Source of the DNA: CAYPTY01 sp964413935
Lineage (GTDB): Bacteria; Bacteroidota; Rhodothermia; Balneolales; Balneolaceae
Direction of reading: 5' to 3'
Assembly (NCBI GenBank): GCA_964413935.1
Contig: CAYPTY010000011.1
Span: 40,859 to 104,858, forward strand
Length of the DNA stretch: 64,000 nucleotides
Positions 52,686 to 60,105 of the stretch are shown here, piece after piece. The stretch's first letter is position 1. Every line of letters starts with the position of its first letter. A program made the position numbers and the translations under genes. The notes under the pieces are model-generated. The model saw only the letters and a program-made list of their open reading frames with translations. It searched no databases and had not been told where the DNA came from.

Positions 52686-54059
52686 ATGGATACCGTTCAG
52701 CTTTACCGGGATCATGTGATGCAGTGCTGGTCGGCCCAGCAGCACTATGATCCCATTGAAGTTGTGAAGACGGAGGGTTGCTGGATTCACACGAAAGACG
52801 GGCGCAAAATCTTTGATCTCCGCAGCGCCCATGAATGCATCAACCTGGGCTTCAATCACCCTAAGGTGCTGCAGGCCATAAAAGAATCATTAGAACGACC
52901 GGTCTATGTAACTGATGATTTCGCCACCAAAGCTACAGCAGAGCTTTCAGAGCGGCTTTCCACCCTGATGCCGGGAAAAGACAAAAAGAAAATCTGGTTC
53001 GGGCAGAGCGGTGCGGCAGCGGTGGAAGCAGCCATCAAAGCAGCCCGTTTTTTCAAGTACAATCAGCTCATTGAAGACGGCCCCTTAAGCCTGGATGCGG
53101 GTAAGCAGTATCCCTATCCCTACAAAATCATCAGCCGATACAGATCCTGGCACGGAGGCACGGTGGGTTCATCCTCAGTGAGCGGAGATCCCCGCCGCTG
53201 GTTCACCGAACCGCTGACCCAGCCCGGCACCGTATTCGCACCCGATGCCTATGCCTACCGTTCGGTATTCGGGGATGATCCCGACGGTTTGAAATCAGCC
53301 AATTACCTGCGCTACTTGGTACAGATGGAAGGGGGCTCCGGATCGGTTGCGGCCATAATCCTGGAACCGGTGGTTGGCTCGAATGGCGTGATTCCAGCTC
53401 CCAAAGCCTACATGCAGGAAGTGAAGGAAATCTGTCGGGAATACGACCTGCTGCTAATCGCAGACGAAACCATGACCGGGATGGGCAGAACCGGAACCTT
53501 TTTGGCCATCGAACACTACGATGTGGAGCCGGATATCATCATCATGGGAAAAGCGTTGGGTGTGTATTGCCCGCTTTCGGCCTGCATAATGAGCGAAAAG
53601 TTGGCATCCACCTTTGATAAAAACATTTTCGGGCACGGGCAGTCCTATTCCGGCCATGCCCTGGCTTCCGCGGCCGCACTGGCTTCCATTGATGTACTTA
53701 TGGATGATGTGATGCCGGGCCTGCAGGAGAAATCAGCCTATCTCGAAAAGAAGCTGAATGAATTGATGGAAAAGCATCCCAGTATAGGTGAGGTTCGGGG
53801 CCTTGGTATGATGTGGACTCTGGAACTGGTGAAGGACCGGCAGTCGAAACGAGCTTTCCGGGAGTTTACCCAGAAATACGATCCAACACCGGTTAAGAAA
53901 TTGTCAGAATATCTGCTCAATGAAGAAGATATTTACGTGCCGGGTGATAAATTCGGCCTGTGGGTGGTACCGCCACTGGTGGTGAGCAAAGAAGAAATCG
54001 ACTGGCTGGTTGAGCGACTCAGTCGGGGACTCAAACTGCTGGATAACAACAAACTATGA
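52686..54059 (+). CDS. Class III aminotransferase, taurine/aminophosphonate-like
   Basis: 457 residues. The PLP site is IMGKALGVYCPLSA (Lys289), with LIADETMTGMGRTG holding the PLP-ring Asp260. It belongs with beta-alanine/taurine-type omega-aminotransferases and has a sequence distinct from the PbfA gene at 49,242. It sits between a phosphoesterase and a TIGR03364-type oxidase (ATGA overlap with the latter). A primary-amine phosphonate such as 2-aminoethylphosphonate is therefore a sensible substrate, giving phosphonoacetaldehyde in place of the absent class V PhnW. Taurine or beta-alanine remain alternatives. Confidence 0.8.
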   Translation: MDTVQLYRDHVMQCWSAQQHYDPIEVVKTEGCWIHTKDGRKIFDLRSAHECINLGFNHPKVLQAIKESLERPVYVTDDFATKATAELSERLSTLMPGKDKKKIWFGQSGAAAVEAAIKAARFFKYNQLIEDGPLSLDAGKQYPYPYKIISRYRSWHGGTVGSSSVSGDPRRWFTEPLTQPGTVFAPDAYAYRSVFGDDPDGLKSANYLRYLVQMEGGSGSVAAIILEPVVGSNGVIPAPKAYMQEVKEICREYDLLLIADETMTGMGRTGTFLAIEHYDVEPDIIIMGKALGVYCPLSACIMSEKLASTFDKNIFGHGQSYSGHALASAAALASIDVLMDDVMPGLQEKSAYLEKKLNELMEKHPSIGEVRGLGMMWTLELVKDRQSKRAFREFTQKYDPTPVKKLSEYLLNEEDIYVPGDKFGLWVVPPLVVSKEEIDWLVERLSRGLKLLDNNKL

Positions 54060-55192
54060 CGAAGACGAATTCGAATACAAAGATGAAATATGACGCCGCG
54101 ATTGTTGGCGGAGGTATCCTGGGACTGGCCCACGCTTCCTGGCTGGCTGAAAGCGGAAAATCGGTGATCATTCTAGAAAGGGAACCCAAGGCCTACGGTG
54201 CTTCCATCAGAAATTTCGGATTGGTGTGGCCGATTGGTCAGCCTGCCGGACCTTTATATGACCGTGCCATGCGCGGTCGTGAGCGGTGGCTCGATCTTGC
54301 CAAAAAAGCGGATTTCTGGTGTAATCCCAATGGCTCCCTCCATCTGGCCTATCATGAGGATGAGCTGGCAGTCATCGAAGAATATGCGGAGAAATTCGGT
54401 CAGCACTGTGAAATCAAAACCCCGAAGCAGCTGGCCGATGAAAATCCCTTTGTTCAGCAAAAAGGTTTGCTGGGAGGCCTGCTGTCTACCACGGAAATGA
54501 CCGTAAATCCCACTCGGGCAATTCACGCCATCTCCGACTGGCTGCATTCATTCAGCAATGTACAACAGCATTTTGGAGAAGAAGTACATGCAGTGGAAAA
54601 AGGGCACATCCACAGTTCAAAAGGTGAATATCAGGCCGATCAGGTCTTTATTTGCGGAGGTGATGAATTCCAGACTCTGTATCCTGAGGTTTTCGATGAA
54701 AGTCCGCTCATTAAATCCAAGCTGCAGATGATGCGCTCCTATCCGCTGAAGATGTATCAGAAATTCGGCCCAACCCTCTGCGGGGGACTCACCCTGCAGC
54801 ATTATGCTTCCTTCGCCCAGTGTGAAAGCCTGCCAGCTCTCAAAAAACGATTCGAAGGGGAGATGAAGGAGTATCTGGACTGGGGCATTCATGTGATGGT
54901 GACCCAGAATGAGCTCGGTGAACTGGTGATCGGGGATTCGCACGAATACGGATTCGGATTCGATCCCTTCAACCGAGGAAATGTGAACGAGCTGATTCTG
55001 AAATACCTGAACTCATTTATGAATCTGGATTACGAAGTCGGCGAGCACTGGTATGGAGTATATGCTAAGAATCCGGAGAGCACCGAATTTATGGCTGAGC
55101 CGGAGGAAGGCGTTAAGATTGTAACCGGCGTAGGCGGGGCAGGCATGACGCTCAGCTTTGGGCTTGCTCAGGAAAATCTGGGTCTGGCCTAA
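54056..55192 (+). CDS. TIGR03364-type FAD-dependent aminophosphonate oxidase
   Basis: 378 residues of the DAO fold. The dinucleotide motif AIVGGGILGLAHASWLAESG is N-terminal and GASIRNFGLVWPIGQ (near residue 50) is the subfamily signature. TIGR03364 members cluster with phosphonatase-like HAD enzymes of the TIGR03351 group, and one such HAD gene lies 29 kb away in this window. They oxidatively deaminate aminophosphonates to an aldehyde with release of ammonia and H2O2. The start overlaps the aminotransferase stop (ATGA); a second ATG nine codons on is also possible. It is convergent with the PPOX gene, overlapping it by 4 bp. Confidence 0.85.
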   Translation: MTKTNSNTKMKYDAAIVGGGILGLAHASWLAESGKSVIILEREPKAYGASIRNFGLVWPIGQPAGPLYDRAMRGRERWLDLAKKADFWCNPNGSLHLAYHEDELAVIEEYAEKFGQHCEIKTPKQLADENPFVQQKGLLGGLLSTTEMTVNPTRAIHAISDWLHSFSNVQQHFGEEVHAVEKGHIHSSKGEYQADQVFICGGDEFQTLYPEVFDESPLIKSKLQMMRSYPLKMYQKFGPTLCGGLTLQHYASFAQCESLPALKKRFEGEMKEYLDWGIHVMVTQNELGELVIGDSHEYGFGFDPFNRGNVNELILKYLNSFMNLDYEVGEHWYGVYAKNPESTEFMAEPEEGVKIVTGVGGAGMTLSFGLAQENLGLA

Positions 55193-55764
55193 GGGGCAAT
55201 CCACTGCATTTCATCCTTCCTGCGCATGGATCGTAGATGCTGATCACCGTTCAGTTGCAGGAATTCCATTGAGGAAGCCTGTATCAGGATCACACAAAAA
55301 TGGCGATGGTCGCTTTCATGCCGTTCCCAGGCCTCATCGGGACTTGAAATCACTGTTCCCGGCTCGAGTAAAGCCGTGTAGGAAGCCGCTCCATGCTTAC
55401 CTGAATTTATCCATTCACGCTTCGACAGGTTGTTCTGATGATGAATGATGGCTTCACCCATCACCTTAAGCTGTAATTTTTTCGGGGGATGGTAGAATAA
55501 CAGGCAAACATCCGGATTGCTCCTGATTTCAGCCACTTTATCTGAGCGGATGTCCGTATAAATCATAATCTGATCCGGTTCCGTAAAGCCGCGAAGAATC
55601 ACGGTGCGACTGTTCGGCCGCTGTTTGGCATCCATGGTACTCAATACCACTTCCCGGAAAGGATGCCGGCGATCGGCTGTAGCCCGTTTGAGCTGGGCCA
55701 GTACCGCTTCCCACGCTTCCGTTAGATTTTGATCCGGATTGACAACCAGCGCATCTTTATTCAT
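55189..55764 (-). CDS. PPOX-family FMN-binding oxidase
   Basis: 191 residues of the pyridoxamine-phosphate-oxidase-like split barrel. FREVVLSTMDAKQRPNSRTV and IYTDIRSDKVAEIRSNPDV match the FMN-binding core, and RREWINSG-type text with the C-terminal LRSMRRKDEMQWIAP completes the Alr4036-like subgroup. PNP/PMP oxidation or F420/FMN-linked chemistry are both found in the superfamily. A role supplying PLP to the two PLP enzymes nearby is attractive, but the position (convergent, separate transcript) gives no direct support. Confidence 0.82.
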   Translation of the reverse strand: MNKDALVVNPDQNLTEAWEAVLAQLKRATADRRHPFREVVLSTMDAKQRPNSRTVILRGFTEPDQIMIYTDIRSDKVAEIRSNPDVCLLFYHPPKKLQLKVMGEAIIHHQNNLSKREWINSGKHGAASYTALLEPGTVISSPDEAWERHESDHRHFCVILIQASSMEFLQLNGDQHLRSMRRKDEMQWIAP

Positions 55765-55780
55765 AGGTCAAATGTGCAAA

Positions 55781-55975
55781 CTAACTCGACTCGTGACGTG
55801 TGTTTCTCAGCACAATCTTAAGATAACTTCCGAATCCCAGAATGGATGGAACCCAGAGTCCCACAAAAAGTCCCTGATCCTTGTACCCATTAAACCATAG
55901 CAGGATGGAAAAGATAAGTGAAATTAAAGCTGCGACTAAGATGAAATAGTCAGATTTCTTCAGGTAGCTAAACAT
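55781..55975 (-). CDS. Small two-helix membrane protein
   Basis: 64 residues with two hydrophobic segments (YFILVAALISLIFSILLWF and GLFVGLWVPSILGFGSYL). Its ATG follows the stop of the tiny upstream gene without a gap, so the two are probably co-translated. No family was identified; a small inner-membrane accessory protein is the most that can be said. Confidence 0.65.
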   Translation of the reverse strand: MFSYLKKSDYFILVAALISLIFSILLWFNGYKDQGLFVGLWVPSILGFGSYLKIVLRNTRHESS

Positions 55976-56146
55976 TTATGTGTCTTTATCTTTTGATTTA
56001 ATCTTTTTTCTGATCTTCATGCGTCTCTTCTTGATGAGTCCGTTCTCTTCTTCGGTCAGGTTTTTGAATTCATGCATGGTGAATGCATAGGCTGCCACAA
56101 GAAGGGAGGTGGCACCCATCCCCATGTAAAAAACTAATGAATCCAT
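55976..56146 (-). CDS. Tiny membrane protein with basic tail
   Basis: 56 residues: an N-terminal membrane segment (LVFYMGMGATSLLVAAYAF) followed by a strongly basic cytoplasmic tail (IKKRRMKIRKKIKSKDKD). A GAGGA ribosome-site-like sequence precedes the ATG at 56,146. The TAA stop directly abuts the ATG of the next small membrane protein, which supports its being a real gene despite its size. Its function is unknown. Confidence 0.6.
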   Translation of the reverse strand: MDSLVFYMGMGATSLLVAAYAFTMHEFKNLTEEENGLIKKRRMKIRKKIKSKDKDT

Positions 56147-56234
56147 GATTCCTCATAATTTAGATTATTCAGGTTGATTATTCATTCAATCAACGGGCTG
56201 AGGCTTCCGATCATTCGATTTAAGTTAAATAATA

Positions 56235-57131
56235 TCAGTTACAGCGGGGTCCGTATTCTGCACCACGGCCCACGGTGTGTTTATAATCATCCAGGTACAG
56301 GTAGCCGCCCTCGTAATAGAGGGTCCAGCGTTCCTGTTTGCCGTTATGGAAGTTGAGCACAAGCAATGGTTTTCCATCCACGTCCACATCCACCTTCCAG
56401 TTGCCGCTGCCCTGTGAGGAAGAATCTGAATAGCCGGACACGCCACTGCCGCCCACACTGCTGTTGGACGATCCGTAATAGGTGAAATAACCGGCGGCGC
56501 AAACATCATAGGTTTCTGAAGAGGAGGAGTAGGCACTGACTCCGCCGTCAGTATAGGATGGGGAGGAGTAATTACTCCGGTACACCAGCTGGGTATTGTT
56601 TAGGTAGTCGGTCCATTTCTGCACGATGTCACCGATCTCCCGCTGACGCACCTCAATTCCTGCATTAATCTGCAGTACAATTTCCTTGATTTTATCCGCT
56701 GAGGCTGCGCCATTGGCAGCCACCCCGATCACGCTGACTCCGGAACCAAATGGATTCAGTTTTCCGATGATGTAGGCCTCTGCAGGATATCCGCCCGCAT
56801 ATCCGCTTAGAAAAGCCCCCATGGCATCATCGTCAATGCGTTCCACCTCTCCCTTTTTCTGCAGATAAGTGCCCTCATCATCCACATAAGGTTCATTTGC
56901 GGCGGCTGCCAGTTCATCCATGGTTTTATACTCATGCATGGAAACCACAAAAAGGGTGCCCGGCATACCCGGATCACCCATGATGATAGCTTCATCCCCT
57001 TCCTGATGCTGAAAGCCTTGAGGAACGGTGACTGAGATGCCCAGATAAGGATAATCCAGTTTTTGCCCATCCTGAGCCGAAGCGGCTGAACGAAGCAGAA
57101 TGAAGATGGAAAGTATCAGTAGTGTGCGCAT
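56235..57131 (-). CDS. Secreted protein of unknown function
   Basis: 298 residues with a signal peptide (MRTLLILSIFILLRSAASAQ). An N-terminal domain (residues ~20-160, YPYLGISVTVPQGFQHQEGDE) looks like an alpha/beta periplasmic module. A Ser/Tyr/Gly-rich linker around residues 195-250 (SSPSYTDGGVSAYSSSS) and a short C-terminal beta-domain ending GAEYGPRCN follow. The start at 57,131 begins the signal peptide; a longer in-frame start lacks one. No family recognised. Confidence 0.72.
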   Translation of the reverse strand: MRTLLILSIFILLRSAASAQDGQKLDYPYLGISVTVPQGFQHQEGDEAIIMGDPGMPGTLFVVSMHEYKTMDELAAAANEPYVDDEGTYLQKKGEVERIDDDAMGAFLSGYAGGYPAEAYIIGKLNPFGSGVSVIGVAANGAASADKIKEIVLQINAGIEVRQREIGDIVQKWTDYLNNTQLVYRSNYSSPSYTDGGVSAYSSSSETYDVCAAGYFTYYGSSNSSVGGSGVSGYSDSSSQGSGNWKVDVDVDGKPLLVLNFHNGKQERWTLYYEGGYLYLDDYKHTVGRGAEYGPRCN

Positions 57132-57186
57132 AAATCCCTCGTTTTTGTTCAATGAACAAAAAGGGGGATGAAATGGCAATCAGGAA

Positions 57187-57666
57187 TTAGCGGCCCAGTA
57201 ATTTATCCAGGATACCCGACCAGTTCTCAATGGAAGCAGGATACAGTTCCTGCTCCTTTTTATTCCACTTTTTCAGGGTATTGATGAGTCCGTTGTTGTA
57301 GAATACATACAGCTTATCATCAATGATTTTGTAGGTTTTTGGGTTGGCATCCGCGGTATAACCGTTTCCGACCGCGTAGGCGCAGTATCCACCGTACGCA
57401 GGTTCGTATCTGTCGGGATTTTCATCGAAAGCCGCTTTACTGGCTTCACTGTAGAAGTGGTAGCGCACACCATTATGGTCGCTGTAAAGATCTTTTTTGC
57501 ACTTAAGTGGTTCCTCTTCCGTGAAGTAGCTTACCGGATCATAGGCCTTGAGGGCGATATGATTGTTGCCCAGGTTAAAGGCCTGCTGACGTTCAGCCGC
57601 TGAATTCTGTGCAATCAGGCTAATGGGCAGCAGGAAAAGGATGGATAATATAAACAAGTGTTTCAT
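57187..57666 (-). CDS. Secreted YHS-domain protein
   Basis: 159 residues with signal peptide (ends SLIAQ). ALKAYDPVSYFTEEEPLKC, GVRYHFYSEASKAAFDENPD and YEPAYGGYCAYAVGNG form a typical extracytoplasmic YHS domain. Such proteins are thought to bind metals such as copper, but biochemical evidence for this subfamily is thin. A 55-bp gap separates it from the secreted protein at 56,235, which is next on the same strand. Confidence 0.85.
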   Translation of the reverse strand: MKHLFILSILFLLPISLIAQNSAAERQQAFNLGNNHIALKAYDPVSYFTEEEPLKCKKDLYSDHNGVRYHFYSEASKAAFDENPDRYEPAYGGYCAYAVGNGYTADANPKTYKIIDDKLYVFYNNGLINTLKKWNKKEQELYPASIENWSGILDKLLGR

Positions 57667-57735
57667 GATCTATTTGAAGGTAAAGTAGACAGTCGATCCA
57701 TGCCCTGAATCACAAAAAGATCACAACTGAGGCAC

Positions 57736-60051
57736 TTATTTATTGCGCATGGCTTTTGATATGGATTTCAGTCCCTCTTTGGCATCATCAAGGAACAGCT
57801 GAGCATCAGCTCTGAGTTCTTCAAAGGTATCCTCACCGGCATCCTCCATCTCATCCAGTTTCTTATCCAGCTTGATTCGGAGTTTCTTCAGCTCGACGAT
57901 TTTATCCTTGCACTCACTCTTCAGCTCCTCTTGTCCAAACTCATCAGTCGAGGTGAGCGTTGCAGTGTAGGTTCCTGGATACAGGTACGTCTTCGTCTTC
58001 TGGTACGCTGCGTGTGGTTGGTTGGTTATATCTTGTTCTGTCTCTGCACTTCCAAAGCTTCCTCCGTAGTCGTTTCCAAAGTCAAGATCATTAGTGAGTA
58101 CTTGACTATCATCAGATACTTGGATATTGAAGGTTACTGGCAGCGGAGCGGGAGCGTCGGTGATGTCCTTGCTAAACACAGTGATTACCGGCACTGCGTT
58201 TGTTGCTGAGACTTGCAGAGTTTGCTGTGTTATTTGCACACTTCCATCTGCTCGCGTTCCATTGACTTGTAGCGTTGCGTCGTACACTCCTGGAGTTGCA
58301 TATGCTTTGGTGAGTACTCCTGGGTTTATTGGTGAAGCTCCTGCGATGAATGGACCAAGTTTTGTCGCGTCTCCGTAGGTCAGTGAATAATTGAACGGAA
58401 CTCTGTCATCAGCGACTTCGAAAGCGAAGTCGACACTCAGTGGAGCAGGTCCGGTTGCTGGTGTCGTAGTGAAAAAGGTGATTGTTGGGTCTTGATCTGT
58501 TGTAAGACAGGATACGTCGGTGTCGTCAAGGTCGATAAGTCCGTCAAGGTCGTTGTCAATTCCGTCAGTACATGCTGTTTCTTCGCACGTTCCGTCATCG
58601 TTTGAGTCCGTTGAGCCTGTTGGACAGATGACGGTGATTGTGATGGACTGTGTTGTTGTCTCTGAGCTAAAGTCTGCTTTGGAATCAGTTACAGTAAGTG
58701 TAGCCGTGTAGGTGCCAATCGCATTGTATGATTTTGTTATGACTCCTGGAGCTACGGTTGTTCCCCCGGCTACGAATGGACCAAGAGACGTGCCGTCACC
58801 GTAGTTGAGCTCGTAAATCATCCCTCCGCGCTCATCAGAGATATCAAAGTCGAAATCCACATCAAGAACTATTGGTCCGGATGTAGGTGATGCAGTAAAG
58901 GAGTTAATGACAGGAGCGTTGTCTTCTCCTGAGCAGTCAGGATCATCAAGGTCGGTAAGTCCGTCAAGGTCGTTGTCAATTCCGTCAGTGCATGCTGTTT
59001 CTTCGCAAATAGCTCCATTGTACGTTGAGCCGATTGGACAGCTAAACATGTAACACGTGTCGCTGCCACACTCATAGAATGGCTGCGCAGTGTATGGATA
59101 AGGATACGTTGGAGGTGTTTCGGAGCACTCACCAGCGTCATAGCCCGCAGCATTAGCAGTTGTAGTGTCACAGCTTTCTCGCACTTCAATATCAAAGCAC
59201 GCTATGTCATTGATACTCTGATCTCCATTCAGACGAGCGTACGCACAAATTTCGTACTGGCCAATGCTACTGGGGGCAGCTACGGAGTCTGTTAAAAGAA
59301 CATCGGTGTTCTCTCCGTTGCGAGAGTCTTGCTCGAAACCGCTTGTTGGTAGTGTTGATGATCCTCGATTGCGAATAAAAACTTGATATTCGAGGGGAAA
59401 TTCAAATTGCCAGTCAGTTTGAAACTCAATACTTCTTGGAAAGTCCGTTCCGTGATTATACACCTCTGTTCCTGGAGGTGCAGATCTTCCTTGATCAGCA
59501 ATGGTATCGATACGAACGAGATTTTCCGACTCCACACACTGACCAGCGATAAAAAGCGATCCACTGGGACAGCAGCAAATATTTGCTGTTCCACTGCCAC
59601 ATGCTGCAAGTTCTCCTTGTTCTGGAGGAGTATTTCCATCTGCAGAAGTGATTCCTGCGAGGCATGCTTCTCCTACAAATTCGTCACACGAGGATTCAAT
59701 ACTACAACTTGTCCAACTGTGCGATAGAGGAATGGAGTTTACGATGGAGTTATCTCCTTCAGTAGCGTGTCCTTGTCCTCCTCCAGCATCGACAACTCGA
59801 ATGACGTCGCTACTGTCCTCCTCAAAACCTGGAATCACGTTTGGGCAGCATAAGACGTAGTCAAAGCTCGTATATGATGGAGAGGCGATGTGACCTCCAG
59901 ATGCGCTTGCAACACTCGCAACTGCTGTTTCACTACAGCTAGAACGAGCAGTGATTTGACAATCTGCTTGTCGTGGTTCTGCTGTAACTAAAGGTACAAG
60001 AAGTAGCGCCAGTAGGCATGTTGCAATGGATACGCGATTAATCTCTGCCAC
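57736..60051 (-). CDS. PKD-domain secreted protein fused to a foreign coiled-coil tail (probable chimera)
   Basis: 771 residues read as one frame from a GTG. Residues 1-707 are a Cys-rich exported protein (signal LLALLLVPLVTAEP) with two ACTDGIDNDLDGL-type loops and three PKD domains, in the style of DPANN archaeal surface proteins. The first two PKD domains end in a Thr-rich strand (SITITV, QTLQVS), but the third stops at STDEFGQ without it. The last 64 residues (from ELKSECKDK, DNA 57,739-57,930) are a charged coiled coil like bacterial sll1863-type stress proteins. The frame continuing across the join may be accidental. An archaeal TATA box lies 25 bp before the GTG. Confidence 0.6.
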   Translation of the reverse strand: MAEINRVSIATCLLALLLVPLVTAEPRQADCQITARSSCSETAVASVASASGGHIASPSYTSFDYVLCCPNVIPGFEEDSSDVIRVVDAGGGQGHATEGDNSIVNSIPLSHSWTSCSIESSCDEFVGEACLAGITSADGNTPPEQGELAACGSGTANICCCPSGSLFIAGQCVESENLVRIDTIADQGRSAPPGTEVYNHGTDFPRSIEFQTDWQFEFPLEYQVFIRNRGSSTLPTSGFEQDSRNGENTDVLLTDSVAAPSSIGQYEICAYARLNGDQSINDIACFDIEVRESCDTTTANAAGYDAGECSETPPTYPYPYTAQPFYECGSDTCYMFSCPIGSTYNGAICEETACTDGIDNDLDGLTDLDDPDCSGEDNAPVINSFTASPTSGPIVLDVDFDFDISDERGGMIYELNYGDGTSLGPFVAGGTTVAPGVITKSYNAIGTYTATLTVTDSKADFSSETTTQSITITVICPTGSTDSNDDGTCEETACTDGIDNDLDGLIDLDDTDVSCLTTDQDPTITFFTTTPATGPAPLSVDFAFEVADDRVPFNYSLTYGDATKLGPFIAGASPINPGVLTKAYATPGVYDATLQVNGTRADGSVQITQQTLQVSATNAVPVITVFSKDITDAPAPLPVTFNIQVSDDSQVLTNDLDFGNDYGGSFGSAETEQDITNQPHAAYQKTKTYLYPGTYTATLTSTDEFGQEELKSECKDKIVELKKLRIKLDKKLDEMEDAGEDTFEELRADAQLFLDDAKEGLKSISKAMRNK
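57925..57940. other. Probable junction between bacterial and archaeal-like DNA
   Basis: Left of this point the text is bacterial in codon style, Shine-Dalgarno use and protein families; right of it genes have TATA boxes, Cys-rich and Ig/PKD architecture and a different codon style. The shift coincides with the truncated third PKD domain. Confidence 0.55.
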
Positions 60052-60075
60052 CTCTATTGAAATCCGCGGAAACGA

Positions 60076-60085
60076 CTATTTAAAG
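60076..60085 (-). promoter_or_regulatory. Archaeal-type TATA box
   Basis: On the minus strand CTTTAAATAG lies with its centre about 29 bp before the GTG at 60,051. This spacing predicts a nearly leaderless transcript, as is common in archaea. No Shine-Dalgarno is present before the GTG. Confidence 0.6.
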
Positions 60086-60105
60086 ACTTCTACGAAGCAA
60101 TAGTC

